Below are positions 18,078 through 27,433 of a stretch of 64,000 bases of DNA, piece after piece (position 1 is the first letter of the stretch; the number at the start of each line of letters is the position of its first letter). Made by a program: the position numbers and the translations under genes. Below the pieces are notes generated by a model. The model made no database searches. It was not told where the DNA came from and worked only from the letters and a program-made list of their open reading frames with translations. Origin of the DNA: Chitinophaga filiformis (GTDB lineage Bacteria > Bacteroidota > Bacteroidia > Chitinophagales > Chitinophagaceae); assembly GCF_021646545.1 (NCBI RefSeq), contig NZ_JAKIRP010000026.1:32377-96376 (forward strand), read 5' to 3'.

Positions 18078-19418
18078 TTATTCATTCGTCAGAAATCCAC
18101 CTTTTCCCCGATACAATTTTACCGGGCCTTCCAGTTCTACCGCCAGTACGGTCATGTATTTATCCTGCACGGCAGCAGGAACGTCAATGTACACCAGTCC
18201 GGGTACTGTACTCCAGGATATTTTACCCACAATCTTGTGTGTAAGTGCCTGCCCGTTACCCACTACGCTGATCTTTTTAATGTTATTGATCAGCCCTTTA
18301 ACCATTACCTGGCCGCTTACATTGCCGGACAGGAAGAGATATAAGGTAGTAGAATCTTTTGATAAAGTGGTAGGCCCGTAGAAATGTCCTGCCGGAATAC
18401 CCGCCACAGTATTGAAGACGGCAGGGGCATGTTTTTTATTCCAGGCGCCCAGTTCTTTCAATACCGTCAACTGCTCTGCAGGAATTGTTCCATCTTCTGC
18501 CGGACCGATATCCAGCAGCATATTGCCGCCATTGCTGATAGCGTCTGCAAAGATGGTAATGACTTCATAGGGCGTCTTGTAATTGGTATCGTCGGGATGG
18601 TAGCCCCAGTTGTTGTTGATGGTCATACAAAGCTCCCACCATTTGAAGTTCGGCCTGGAAACAGGGAAGTTCTGTTCGGGGGTATCGTAGTCGCCATAAC
18701 CCTGCAGGCGGCCATTGATGATGGTGTTGGGATTATGGTCTGTGAGCATTTTCCTTATTTTTACGGCTTCCCATTCTTCCGCACTATGCTCCCAGTCGCC
18801 ATCAAACCACCACAGATCGGGATTATACTGCTGCATTACTTCTTTTAGTTGTCCCTGGTAGTAATGGAGGAAGCGCTGCCAGCGGGCAGGGTCATTTTTA
18901 GCATTATAGCGGCTGCTATCTTTCAGAAACTGTGGATAATCGGGGTAACTCCAGTCGATCAAAGAAAAATAAGCGCCGGATTTAATCCCTTGTTGCCGTA
19001 ATGCCGTATATAGGGGAGTGAGTACATCGCGTTTGGCGGGAGTGCTGCCTGGCATATCGAGCTTACTGAATTTAGTATCCCATAAGGCTACGCCATCGTG
19101 GTGTTTGGTAGTGACAACAGCGTAGCGGGCGCCGGATTCTTTGATCAGGGCAGCCCATTCTTCGGGACGGTAATGTTTGGCTGTAAAGCCTTTCAGCTGC
19201 TGCATGTAGTCGGGATAAGCGATCTTTTTGTTGTAAAATGACCATGATTCATCCACCCCAAGTACAGAATAGATACCCCAATGGATGAAAATGCCCAGTT
19301 TTGCGTCGGCAAACCACTGCATTTTGTCCTGAATAGCTGCTGGCTGAATGTGTTGCTGGGCCTTGGTGGACTGGAATAGTGAAAGTGTCAGAACGGCTGA
19401 TAGTAAGAATCGTTTCAT
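18078..19418 (-). CDS. Alpha-L-fucosidase (GH29)
   Basis: Secreted retaining alpha-L-fucosidase, 446 residues with a signal peptide ending STKAQ. GIFIHWGIYSV near residue 43 and YAVVTTKHHDGVALWDT near 95 are GH29 core motifs; LWWFDGDWEHS near residue 205 contains the nucleophile Asp. A short C-terminal beta domain follows (~345-446). First gene of a two-gene unit with the GH20 hexosaminidase, consistent with removing fucose and N-acetylhexosamine from host- or plant-type glycans. No SusC/SusD pair is in the window. Confidence 0.94.
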   Translation of the reverse strand: MKRFLLSAVLTLSLFQSTKAQQHIQPAAIQDKMQWFADAKLGIFIHWGIYSVLGVDESWSFYNKKIAYPDYMQQLKGFTAKHYRPEEWAALIKESGARYAVVTTKHHDGVALWDTKFSKLDMPGSTPAKRDVLTPLYTALRQQGIKSGAYFSLIDWSYPDYPQFLKDSSRYNAKNDPARWQRFLHYYQGQLKEVMQQYNPDLWWFDGDWEHSAEEWEAVKIRKMLTDHNPNTIINGRLQGYGDYDTPEQNFPVSRPNFKWWELCMTINNNWGYHPDDTNYKTPYEVITIFADAISNGGNMLLDIGPAEDGTIPAEQLTVLKELGAWNKKHAPAVFNTVAGIPAGHFYGPTTLSKDSTTLYLFLSGNVSGQVMVKGLINNIKKISVVGNGQALTHKIVGKISWSTVPGLVYIDVPAAVQDKYMTVLAVELEGPVKLYRGKGGFLTNE

Positions 19419-19603
19419 TAAATGTTTACGAATTAAATAAGTAATAAGCTGGTTTCCCCGATTGGTACGGGATTTGTTATCATGATGGCCCTTTAGGCGT
19501 AACAGTATGGTAACAAAAAGAAGGCGTGAAAATAGTTTTAATGATTAAATTTATCGCCAGGAAATTCATCCAATATATGAAAACACAAAAAACAAGTCTA
19601 TAA

Positions 19604-20506
19604 ATGCAACCAACTTTATTGATCCTTGCTGCAGGAATGGCTAGCCGTTATGGTAGCTTAAAACAGATACAGCAGTTCGGCCCCAGCGGTGAAACAATTG
19701 TTGATTACTCCATCTACGATGCTATCCGTGCTGGTTTCGGCAAGATAGTGTTCATTATCCGCAAGGATTTTGAAAAAGAATTCAAAGAGATCTTTGAACC
19801 AAAACTGAAGGGACGCGTAGCTACGGATTATGTATACCAGGAAATGGGTGCATATCTGAACGGTTATCCGATGCCGGCTGACCGCGCCAAGCCATGGGGA
19901 ACAGCGCATGCAGTATTATGTGCGAAAGATGCCATCAAGGAGCCTTTTGCAGTAATCAATGCGGATGATTTCTATGGTCGGGATTCTTTTGAGAAAGCAG
20001 CCGCTTTCCTGAAGAATGACGCAAAGCCTGATGTGTACAGCGTGATCGGCTACCAGTTGAGCAAAACTATCAGTGAGCATGGTTCCGTTTCGCGCGGTGT
20101 ATGTGCTGCTGACGACAAGAGCAACCTGGCTGCCATCAACGAAAGGACCAAGGTTTACAAAGACGGAGCTCAGATCGTGTATGAAGAAGCCGATGGCAGC
20201 AAACATGCGATGGCTCCTGAAACGCCGGTTTCTATGAACTTCTGGGGTTTCCATCCGTCAGTATTCGACCTGAGTCAGAACCTCTTCAAAGATTTCTTAA
20301 AGAAAGATGGTGACAAGCCGAAATCAGAATTCTTTATTCCTATCGTGGTGGATCACTTCATCAAAAACAAACTGGGCGTGGTAAATGTCATTCCAACCGC
20401 CGCTCAGTGGTTTGGCGTAACCTATAAGGAAGATGCTCCGGGCGTACAGGAAAGCCTCTCCGCACTGGTAGAAAGTGGGGAATATCCGGACAACCTCTGG
20501 AAATAG
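19604..20506 (+). CDS. Sugar-1-phosphate nucleotidyltransferase family protein
   Basis: 300 residues with the nucleotidyltransferase N-terminus LLILAAGMASRYGSLKQ (GxGxR-like NTP-binding loop) and AVINADDFYG near residue 118, which carries the metal-binding Asp pair. This is the fold of NDP-sugar pyrophosphorylases such as GlmU, RmlA and GalU; the specific sugar is not deducible. It is transcribed alone, with a long A-rich leader and no Shine-Dalgarno. Confidence 0.85.
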   Translation: MQPTLLILAAGMASRYGSLKQIQQFGPSGETIVDYSIYDAIRAGFGKIVFIIRKDFEKEFKEIFEPKLKGRVATDYVYQEMGAYLNGYPMPADRAKPWGTAHAVLCAKDAIKEPFAVINADDFYGRDSFEKAAAFLKNDAKPDVYSVIGYQLSKTISEHGSVSRGVCAADDKSNLAAINERTKVYKDGAQIVYEEADGSKHAMAPETPVSMNFWGFHPSVFDLSQNLFKDFLKKDGDKPKSEFFIPIVVDHFIKNKLGVVNVIPTAAQWFGVTYKEDAPGVQESLSALVESGEYPDNLWK

Positions 20507-20651
20507 GCCTGAAGAATTATAATATTTTTGCTATTTGTGTGGATTTTAACTAAACAAACAGCCTTTCATTTAAATATCTTCAAAAAGTAAGGGTTTGTTT
20601 GCGAAATGACTAAATCTTTTGGATTGTATTGTTTTTTAGTTTAACGACCAA

Positions 20652-20659
20652 TACATTTG
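20652..20659 (+). promoter_or_regulatory. -7 promoter box of the ilvE leader transcript
   Basis: TACATTTG matches TAnnTTTG, 27 nt before the leader peptide ATG at 20687; a TTG around 20627-20630 is at a suitable distance for a -33 element. Confidence 0.6.
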
Positions 20660-20686
20660 TAGAAGCAAAATAAAAAAGGTACCTCC

Positions 20687-20800
20687 ATGTGGGTAAATAA
20701 AGACAACAATAAGATCAATCACATCGTAGCTCAGCTGAACTGGGCTATCACGCTAGTCGTGGTTGTCGTTGTCATTATTAGCCACCAATATGGAGGATAG
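20687..20800 (+). CDS. ilvE leader peptide (Leu-Val6-Ile2), 37 residues
   Basis: A short ORF whose codons 21-31 read Ile-Thr-Leu-Val-Val-Val-Val-Val-Val-Ile-Ile. It lies between a promoter box and an intrinsic terminator, 108 nt before ilvE. A branched-chain-rich leader peptide in front of a branched-chain aminotransferase gene is the classic arrangement of ribosome-mediated attenuation (compare the E. coli ilv leaders). The end of the ORF (20791-20802, including the stop codon) can pair with the terminator's 5' arm. A stand-alone small membrane peptide is the alternative, since the Val/Ile run is hydrophobic, but the context favours a leader. Confidence 0.78.
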   Translation: MWVNKDNNKINHIVAQLNWAITLVVVVVVIISHQYGG

Positions 20801-20862
20801 GTAATCGTGCACAATCACTAAAAATAACAACGCCTTCCTCCACAAGAGGAAGGCGTTTTTTT
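20791..20862 (+). promoter_or_regulatory. Transcription attenuator of ilvE
   Basis: Terminator: AACGCCTTCCTC (20829-20840) pairs perfectly with GAGGAAGGCGTT (20846-20857), then seven Ts. Antiterminator: TGGAGGA (20791-20797) is exactly complementary to TCCTCCA (20836-20842), and AGGT just after can extend the helix past one bulge. A third option: CCTCCATGT over the leader's start codon (20682-20690) can pair with ATATGGAGG (20788-20796), freeing the terminator when the leader is not translated. A ribosome stalled in the Val codons would leave 20791-20802 free and allow read-through; a ribosome at the stop would cover it and allow termination. Confidence 0.78.
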
Positions 20863-20908
20863 ACGCCCATAAAAGAAGTATCCAAAATCGATTTCTAATA
20901 TCTGAATT

Positions 20909-21814
20909 ATGTATAGCTATTACAACGAGAACACCATTCTTTACGTTAACGGGGAGTATAAGAAAGCCACCGCGGCCACTATCGACCTTTATGGTCAGTC
21001 TTTGCATTACGGATATGCAGTATTTGAAGGTATCCGTGCTTACAAAACAGCTGATGGAAAAGTGAAGATATTCAAAGCGAAAGAACACTTTGACAGATTC
21101 AAACGTTCCTGCGAACTGATTCACATGCCTTATCCGTTCAACAACGATGAGTTGATCGCAGCGTGTTATAAGGTGCTGGAACTGAACAATATGGAAGAGG
21201 CGTACATTCGTCCGCTCGCTTTCTGCCCTCCGAACATGACCCTGAAAGCAGCCAGCGAAACACATGTACTGATCTGTGCATGGGAGTGGGGTGCTTATTT
21301 AGGTGAAAAACTGCTGCGTGTAATGACCTCATCATACCAGCGTCCAAATCCAAAAGCATTCAAGATCGAATCAAAGACTGCAGGTCTGTATGTAAACTCG
21401 ATCCTGGCTTCACAGGAAGCAAAGGAAAACGGTTACGACGAAGCGCTGTTGCTGGACATGAACGGCAATGTAGCCGAAGGTCCGGGCGCCAACCTGTTCT
21501 TCGAGAAAAATGGTAAGATCTTCACACCGCCGCCAGGCAACATTCTGCCAGGAATTACCCGTGCTACAGTTATTGAACTATGCCATGAACTGGGAATTCC
21601 GCTGGAAGAGAAGCTTTTCACAGTAGATGAACTGAAAACTGCTGATTGCGTATTCTATTGCGGTACCGCTGCAGAAGTAGTAGGATGGGATTCTCTTGAT
21701 GGCCAGGGCTTTGCAAAACCATGGGCTTCATCCCTGGGTAAACTGCTGCAACAGGCCTATAAAGCCAGAGTACTGGAAAAACAATTCGATCGCGCCGCTG
21801 TGCCAGTCGCCTAA
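20909..21814 (+). CDS. ilvE: Branched-chain amino acid aminotransferase
   Basis: Fold-type IV PLP transaminase for Val, Ile and Leu, 301 residues. LHYGYAVFEGIRAY (~31-44) and ESKTAGLYVNSILASQEAKE are family motifs, the Lys of the latter region being the PLP attachment site; EGPGANLFF and LPGITRATVIEL follow as in IlvE. It is preceded by the branched-chain attenuator and followed by a strong hairpin at 21952-21990, so it may be a single-gene transcript separate from ilvDBNCA. Confidence 0.93.
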   Translation: MYSYYNENTILYVNGEYKKATAATIDLYGQSLHYGYAVFEGIRAYKTADGKVKIFKAKEHFDRFKRSCELIHMPYPFNNDELIAACYKVLELNNMEEAYIRPLAFCPPNMTLKAASETHVLICAWEWGAYLGEKLLRVMTSSYQRPNPKAFKIESKTAGLYVNSILASQEAKENGYDEALLLDMNGNVAEGPGANLFFEKNGKIFTPPPGNILPGITRATVIELCHELGIPLEEKLFTVDELKTADCVFYCGTAAEVVGWDSLDGQGFAKPWASSLGKLLQQAYKARVLEKQFDRAAVPVA

Positions 21815-21951
21815 GCGCCTGAACTCAGTGTACAGATATTCATGAAAACTCGTGCTGATTCAGGTATTTTCCCATATCATGATACCTGGAATGATACATT
21901 ATTATTCTAAACTGATAGTATTGTGTCTGACTCAATCAGATAGCTACGCAA

Positions 21952-21994
21952 AGCATCCCGCTTTGTACCACATAAACAAAGCGGGATGCTCTTT
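21952..21994 (+). terminator. Hairpin after ilvE
   Basis: Perfect 15-bp stem, AGCATCCCGCTTTGT with ACAAAGCGGGATGCT, 9-nt loop, then only CTTTATAAA. Stable, but the T-tract is short, so termination may be partial. Confidence 0.7.
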
Positions 21995-22216
21995 ATAAAC
22001 ACTTCGTACAGGCTTCCCGTTTCCTCCCGCCAGGTATTTTTAATAAGTTGGAATTTGGATTTTTAGCGGTACGATATCCAGTACCATAGCGGGTTTGGAC
22101 ATAAAACGAAGAGATTTGAATACCGGCTAACCGGGCAGTAATTGGTTTGGAACTTGGCTTTTATCACTGCTATTTTGTACCTACTTTAAATAGCAACCGG
22201 AAATATTAACAAACAG
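21991..22216 (+). promoter_or_regulatory. Leader/promoter region of ilvDBNCA
   Basis: The ilvE-ilvD gap is about 400 bp. After the ilvE hairpin a promoter candidate is TTGG at 22154-22157 with CTATTTTG at 22170-22177 (one base short of TAnnTTTG spacing). No branched-chain-rich leader ORF is seen here. A 22-codon ORF starting at 21842 lacks a bias for Val, Ile or Leu and is not called. Confidence 0.4.
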
Positions 22217-23896
22217 ATGGAATTAAATAAATATAGCAAGACGCTCACCCAGGACCCTACACAGCCAGCAGCGCAGGCGCAGCTGTATGGAATAGGTTTG
22301 ACAGAAGAAGACCTGAAAAAAGCACAGGTAGGCGTGGCCAGTATGGGCTACGATGGCAATACCTGCAACATGCACCTCAATGATCTCGCTCAGCAGGTCA
22401 AAAAAGGCGTCTGGGCTAATGATCTCGTCGGACTCACTTTCCATACCATCGGCGTCAGCGACGGTATGAGTAATGGTACGCCAGGTATGCGTTATTCGCT
22501 GGTCAGCCGCGATCTGATCGCTGATTCCATCGAAACTGTTTGTGGTGCACAATATTATGATGCGCTGATCACTGTACCAGGCTGCGATAAGAACATGCCT
22601 GGCTCCCTGATGGCGATGGGCCGTCTGAATCGCCCTTCTATCATGGTATACGGTGGTACAATTGCTCCCGGTAAGTACAAAGGACAGGACCTCAACATTA
22701 TCTCCGCTTTTGAAGCACTGGGCCAGAAGATGGCAGGCCAGCTGAATGAAGAGGATTTTAAAGGAATTGTACAGCATTCCTGCCCTGGCGCCGGCGCCTG
22801 TGGCGGTATGTATACGGCTAATACCATGTCCTCAGCCATTGAGGCACTGGGAATGAGCCTTCCCTACAGTTCTTCCAGCCCTGCTTTGAGCAAGGAAAAA
22901 CAAAAAGAATGTCTGGAAGCAGGTAAATATATCCGCCTGCTGCTGGAAAAAGATATTAAACCTACCGATATCATGACCTTCGAGGCGTTTGAAAATGCCG
23001 CTACGGTTGTGATGGCGCTGGGCGGTAGTACCAATGCGGTATTGCACTTCATCGCCATAGCAAAATCAGTAGGTGTGAAATTCACTTTGCAGGATTTCCA
23101 GCGTATCAGTGACAAAACACCGCTGATCGCTGACCTGAAACCAAGTGGTAAATACCTGATGGAAGACCTGCACAACATTGGCGGTGTTCCACTGGTAATG
23201 AAGTATTTACTGAAGAAAGGTTATCTGCACGGACATTGCCTGACCGTAACCGGCAAGACCCTGGCAGAGAACCTGGAAAGTGTTCCCGATCTGGATTTCG
23301 ATTCACAGAACATCATCGTTCCTACAGACAAGCCGCTGAAAGCTACCGGTCACATACAGATGCTGTATGGTAACCTGGCAGAACAGGGTTCTGTAGCGAA
23401 AATAACCGGTAAGGAAGGCCTTAGCTTCCGTGGACCTGCACGTGTGTTTGACGGTGAGTTTGAACTGATAGCAGGTATCCAGAGCGGCCGCGTGCAGAAA
23501 GGAGATGTGGTGGTGATCAGGCAGGTAGGTCCTAAAGGAGCGCCTGGTATGCCTGAAATGCTGAAGCCAACATCCGCTATCATGGGTGTGGGACTCGGTA
23601 AAAGCGTAGCACTGATCACAGACGGACGTTTTTCCGGTGGTACGCACGGTTTTGTGGTAGGGCATATCACGCCGGAAGCCTATGAAGGCGGTACCATCGC
23701 ACTGGTAAAAGACAATGATATTATTGAAATAGATGCCGAAAAGAACACGATCAATGTGGAACTGAGTGCGGAAGAACTGGCGGCCCGCAGGGCACAGTGG
23801 GTAAGGCCTGCATTGAAGGTTAACAACGGTATATTATTAAAATACGCAAAACTCGTTTCAAATGCAACAGAAGGATGTGTTACCGATGAAGCCTGA
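22217..23896 (+). CDS. ilvD: Dihydroxy-acid dehydratase
   Basis: Fe-S enzyme making the 2-keto acids of Val and Ile synthesis. 559 residues, normal length. Cluster-ligand motifs are present: GNTCNMHL near residue 47, GCDKNMPGS near 122 and CPGAGACGGMYTANTM near 189. LITDGRFSGGTHGFVVGH near 470 is the usual C-terminal signature. First gene of ilvD-B-N-C-A. Its 3' end overlaps the ilvB start. Confidence 0.97.
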   Translation: MELNKYSKTLTQDPTQPAAQAQLYGIGLTEEDLKKAQVGVASMGYDGNTCNMHLNDLAQQVKKGVWANDLVGLTFHTIGVSDGMSNGTPGMRYSLVSRDLIADSIETVCGAQYYDALITVPGCDKNMPGSLMAMGRLNRPSIMVYGGTIAPGKYKGQDLNIISAFEALGQKMAGQLNEEDFKGIVQHSCPGAGACGGMYTANTMSSAIEALGMSLPYSSSSPALSKEKQKECLEAGKYIRLLLEKDIKPTDIMTFEAFENAATVVMALGGSTNAVLHFIAIAKSVGVKFTLQDFQRISDKTPLIADLKPSGKYLMEDLHNIGGVPLVMKYLLKKGYLHGHCLTVTGKTLAENLESVPDLDFDSQNIIVPTDKPLKATGHIQMLYGNLAEQGSVAKITGKEGLSFRGPARVFDGEFELIAGIQSGRVQKGDVVVIRQVGPKGAPGMPEMLKPTSAIMGVGLGKSVALITDGRFSGGTHGFVVGHITPEAYEGGTIALVKDNDIIEIDAEKNTINVELSAEELAARRAQWVRPALKVNNGILLKYAKLVSNATEGCVTDEA

Positions 23897-25616
23897 GCCG
23901 GCTGAAAAGAGGGCAGCAACAGCTGCTCCGCTCAATATCACTGGCTCTGAGGCAGTGATCCGCTCGCTGATTGCAGAAGGTGTAGAAACCATTTTCGGCT
24001 ATCCGGGAGGCGCTATTATGCCCATTTATGATGCCCTGTACGATTTTCAGGATAAAGTCCATCATATATTGGTCCGTCATGAACAAGGTGCTACGCATGC
24101 CGCACAGGGCTATGCTCGCACTTCCGGTAAAACCGGTGTGGTCTTCGCTACATCCGGTCCCGGTGCTACCAACCTGGTAACAGGGCTGGCAGATGCTTAC
24201 ATGGATTCTACGCCGATGGTCTGCATCACCGGTCAGGTGGCAGCACACCTGCTGGGAACAGATGCTTTCCAGGAAACGGATGTAATTGGTATCACCATGC
24301 CGATTACAAAATGGAACATCCAGGTAACACGTCCGGAAGACATTCCGGGAGCTATCGCAAAAGCATTTTATATAGCAGGTAGCGGTCGTCCGGGACCTGT
24401 ACTGGTAGATATCACCAGGAATGCGCAGGTAGCGAAATTCGATTTTGAATACAAGAAATGTGATTATATCCGCAGTTACCGCCCTGTACCGGAAATGGAT
24501 CCGGAAGCGGTGAAAGCCGCAGCGGCTTTGATCAACAGCGCAAAGAAACCATATATCTTCTGTGGTCATGGCGTATTGTTGGCAGGTGCCGAAAAAGAAC
24601 TGATCGCACTGGCAGAAAAGGCAGGTATACCAATCGCTTCTACCTTGCTTGGTCTGTCAGCAGTACCTGTAGATCATCCGTTGTATGTAGGATATCTGGG
24701 TATGCACGGTAACTACGCACCGAACATCATGACAAATGAATGTGATGTGCTGATAGCTGTGGGCATGCGTTTCGACGACCGTATCACCGGAGATGTTTCT
24801 CAATTTGTGAAGCAGGCAAAGGTGATCCACATCGAAATTGATGCAGCTGAGATCAACAAGATCATCAAAGCTGATGTAGCTGTACATGCAGATGCGAAAA
24901 CAACGCTGGAGGCTTTGATAAAGCTGGTAGAACCTATGAAGCATGACGAGTGGGTAAAGGGCTTCCGTGAAGCAGATAAGAAAGAAGAAGAGAAGGTAAG
25001 CCAGAAAGAATTGTATCCTACTGAAGGCGGTTTAAAAATGGCTGAAGTAGTACGTCTCATCTCAGAAAGAACAGAAGGTAAAGCTGTACTTGTAACAGAC
25101 GTAGGACAGCACCAGATGATCGCTTCCCGCTACTATCGCTTTAAAGATCCTAACACCAATATCACTTCCGGTGGTATGGGAACCATGGGTTTTGCATTGC
25201 CGGCAGCGATGGGGGCAAAAGTAGGTACACCAGAAAAAGAAGTAGTAGCAGTGATCGGAGATGGTTGTTTCCAGATGACATTGCAGGAGCTGGGAACTAT
25301 CTATCAGTCTGAAATAGGTGTTAAGATTGTGATCCTGAATAACAACTTCCTCGGCATGGTGCGTCAGTGGCAGCAGTTGTTCTTTGACAAACGTTATTCT
25401 TCTACAGAGATGATCAACCCTGACTTTGTGCAGATCGCAAAAGGGTTCTACGTTCCTGGCAGAAAAGTAACTGACCGTGCAGACATCGTAGGTGCTATCG
25501 AAGAGATGATCTCACACAAAGGCGCTTATCTGCTGGAAGTTGTAGTGGAAAAAGAAGACAATGTATTCCCAATGGTGCCTTCCGGCCAGCCAATAGCAAA
25601 CATCAGGCTTGAGTAG
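23862..25616 (+). CDS. ilvB: Acetolactate synthase large (catalytic) subunit
   Basis: ThDP/FAD enzyme catalysing the first common step of branched-chain synthesis. IFGYPGGAIMPIYDAL holds the start of the ThDP-pyrimidine domain, RHEQGATHAAQGYAR the conserved region with activity residues, and VAVIGDGCFQMTLQEL then ILNNNFLGMVRQWQ the ThDP-diphosphate motif (GDG...NN). 584 residues from the ATG at 23862, overlapping ilvD by 35 nt; an ATG at 23886 (overlap 11 nt) is an equally possible start. The overlap implies coupled expression. Confidence 0.95.
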   Translation: MQQKDVLPMKPEPAEKRAATAAPLNITGSEAVIRSLIAEGVETIFGYPGGAIMPIYDALYDFQDKVHHILVRHEQGATHAAQGYARTSGKTGVVFATSGPGATNLVTGLADAYMDSTPMVCITGQVAAHLLGTDAFQETDVIGITMPITKWNIQVTRPEDIPGAIAKAFYIAGSGRPGPVLVDITRNAQVAKFDFEYKKCDYIRSYRPVPEMDPEAVKAAAALINSAKKPYIFCGHGVLLAGAEKELIALAEKAGIPIASTLLGLSAVPVDHPLYVGYLGMHGNYAPNIMTNECDVLIAVGMRFDDRITGDVSQFVKQAKVIHIEIDAAEINKIIKADVAVHADAKTTLEALIKLVEPMKHDEWVKGFREADKKEEEKVSQKELYPTEGGLKMAEVVRLISERTEGKAVLVTDVGQHQMIASRYYRFKDPNTNITSGGMGTMGFALPAAMGAKVGTPEKEVVAVIGDGCFQMTLQELGTIYQSEIGVKIVILNNNFLGMVRQWQQLFFDKRYSSTEMINPDFVQIAKGFYVPGRKVTDRADIVGAIEEMISHKGAYLLEVVVEKEDNVFPMVPSGQPIANIRLE

Positions 25617-25657
25617 CAGCAGGAAGAAGGAATTCAGCAATCATTAACACGAACACT

Positions 25658-26248
25658 ATGCAAAAAGAGTATACAATAACGGTATATACGGAAGACAGGA
25701 TCGGTATCACGAACCGTATCACCGTTATCTTCACACGCAGGGGTATCAACATCACCAGTCTGACAACGGCTGAAACGGAGATCCCTGGCGTATATAAATT
25801 CATCATCACCGTAATATCCGAAAAGGAAAAGCTGGTGAAGATCGTTGGTCAGATAGAAAGACTGATAGAAATTCATCGTGCTTTTGTACATGAAGAAGAC
25901 GAGGTGGTATACCAGGAACTGGCACTTTACAAAATATCCACAAAAGCGTTGCAGAACGGTAATATCGAACTGCTGATCCGTGAGAACAATGCACGTATCC
26001 TTACGCTCACTGATGAGTATTTTGTATTGGAGAAAACTGGTCACCAGCAGGAGCTGATCGACTTACAGGCTAAGCTCGCGCCATACGGTCTGATCGAATA
26101 TTCCAAAAGTGGAAGGGTAGCGATCGTAAAATGGAGCCGCCGTTTCCACGATCATCTGAAAGAGCTGGAAACCCGTCGTCCTGACAACCTGAAACAGGCA
26201 CAGTACAAGGAACATACAGAGGTTTCGGCAGAAGAAGAAAGTATCTAG
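25658..26248 (+). CDS. ilvN: Acetolactate synthase small (regulatory) subunit
   Basis: Binds the large subunit and usually confers feedback inhibition by valine. The N-terminal ACT domain (~4-78) starts YTITVYTEDRIGITNRI and continues RRGINITSLTTAETEIPGV. A C-terminal domain (~90-196) follows, as in the IlvH/IlvN long form. 41 nt after ilvB. Confidence 0.93.
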   Translation: MQKEYTITVYTEDRIGITNRITVIFTRRGINITSLTTAETEIPGVYKFIITVISEKEKLVKIVGQIERLIEIHRAFVHEEDEVVYQELALYKISTKALQNGNIELLIRENNARILTLTDEYFVLEKTGHQQELIDLQAKLAPYGLIEYSKSGRVAIVKWSRRFHDHLKELETRRPDNLKQAQYKEHTEVSAEEESI

Positions 26249-26287
26249 TTTAAATAATTCAATAAAAACAACAAACACTATCAAAAC

Positions 26288-27331
26288 ATGGCAACCATCA
26301 ATTTTGGAGGGGTACTGGAAGACGTAGTAACCAGAGAAGAATTCCCCATGGAAAAAGCTAGAGAAGTGCTGAAGAACGAAGTGATAGCTATCATTGGTTA
26401 CGGCGTACAGGGCCCCGGCCAGGCACTGAACCTGAAAGATAACGGCTTTAACGTGATCGTAGGACAGCGTAAAGGATCTAAAACATGGGATAAAGCTGTC
26501 GCTGATGGCTGGGTACCAGGTAAGACCCTGTTCGAAATCGAAGAAGCTGCACAGAAAGGTACTATCATCCAGTTCCTGCTGAGCGATGCCGGTCAGATCG
26601 CACTGTGGCCTACACTGAAGCCACACCTGACTAAAGGCAAGGCTTTATATTTCTCCCATGGTTTTGGTATTACTTATAAAGACCAGACTGGTATTGTTCC
26701 TCCTGCTGATGTGGATGTAATCCTGGTAGCTCCTAAGGGTTCCGGTACTTCCCTGCGCAGACTGTTCCTGGCTGGTCAGGGTCTGAACTCCAGCTTTGCT
26801 ATATTCCAGGATGCAACTGGTAAAGCACGTGACCGCGTTATTGCGCTGGGTATCGGTGTTGGTTCCGGTTACCTGTTCGAAACAGATTTCAAGAAAGAAG
26901 TTACTTCTGACCTGACAGGTGAGCGTGGTACCCTGATGGGTGCTATCCAGGGTATCTTCGCTGCTCAGTACGAAGTACTGCGCAAGAATGGTCACTCTCC
27001 ATCTGAAGCGTTCAACGAAACTGTTGAAGAACTGACTCAGTCCCTGATGCCACTCGTTGCTGAAAATGGTATGGACTGGATGTACGCCAACTGTTCTACT
27101 ACCGCTCAGCGTGGTGCATTAGACTGGTGGAAGAAATTCAAAGAAGCAAGCCAGCCTGTATTTGAAGAATTGTATGCAAGTGTTGCTGCAGGTAAAGAAG
27201 CTGCACGTTCTATCGCATCAAACAGCACTCCTGACTACCGTGAAAAACTGGAAGAGGAACTGAAAGAACTGCGTGAAAGCGAAATGTGGCAGGCAGGTGC
27301 GGCAGTAAGAAAGCTGCGTCCTAATGCTTAA
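26288..27331 (+). CDS. ilvC: Ketol-acid reductoisomerase (NADP+)
   Basis: Isomerises and reduces acetolactate or acetohydroxybutyrate. The Rossmann motif IIGYGVQGPGQALNLKDNG is at about residues 34-52 and the Ser/Arg-type phosphate-binding segment QRKGSKTW follows. GSGTSLRRLFLAGQG is characteristic of the Bacteroidota form. 347 residues; the C-terminal knotted domain contains ERGTLMGAIQG. 39 nt after ilvN. Confidence 0.95.
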   Translation: MATINFGGVLEDVVTREEFPMEKAREVLKNEVIAIIGYGVQGPGQALNLKDNGFNVIVGQRKGSKTWDKAVADGWVPGKTLFEIEEAAQKGTIIQFLLSDAGQIALWPTLKPHLTKGKALYFSHGFGITYKDQTGIVPPADVDVILVAPKGSGTSLRRLFLAGQGLNSSFAIFQDATGKARDRVIALGIGVGSGYLFETDFKKEVTSDLTGERGTLMGAIQGIFAAQYEVLRKNGHSPSEAFNETVEELTQSLMPLVAENGMDWMYANCSTTAQRGALDWWKKFKEASQPVFEELYASVAAGKEAARSIASNSTPDYREKLEEELKELRESEMWQAGAAVRKLRPNA

Positions 27332-27339
27332 TTCGATTA

Positions 27340-27430
27340 TTCGATGATATGATCAGGAATTGGGAATTAGGAATTGAGCTTTATGCATCGATTCCTGATT
27401 CTTTAATTCCTGATTCCTAATTTTTAAAGA
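27340..27430. repeat. AT-rich inverted repeats between ilvC and ilvA
   Basis: Several copies of AGGAATT on the left (27350-27375) face ATTCCTGATT-type copies on the right (27390-27420), so the stretch can fold into a large imperfect hairpin, followed by TTTTTAAAG. It may attenuate ilvA or stabilise the upstream mRNA; low-complexity drift is an alternative. Confidence 0.4.
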
Positions 27431-27433
27431 ACG

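Noticed and set aside
20687..20800. Independent small membrane protein
   Set aside because: The Val/Ile run is hydrophobic, but the position before ilvE, the terminator and the complementary end of the ORF make a leader peptide more likely.
21842..21910. 22-codon ORF after ilvE as a second branched-chain leader peptide
   Set aside because: No enrichment in Val, Leu or Ile, and no antiterminator complementary to the hairpin at 21952 was found by eye.
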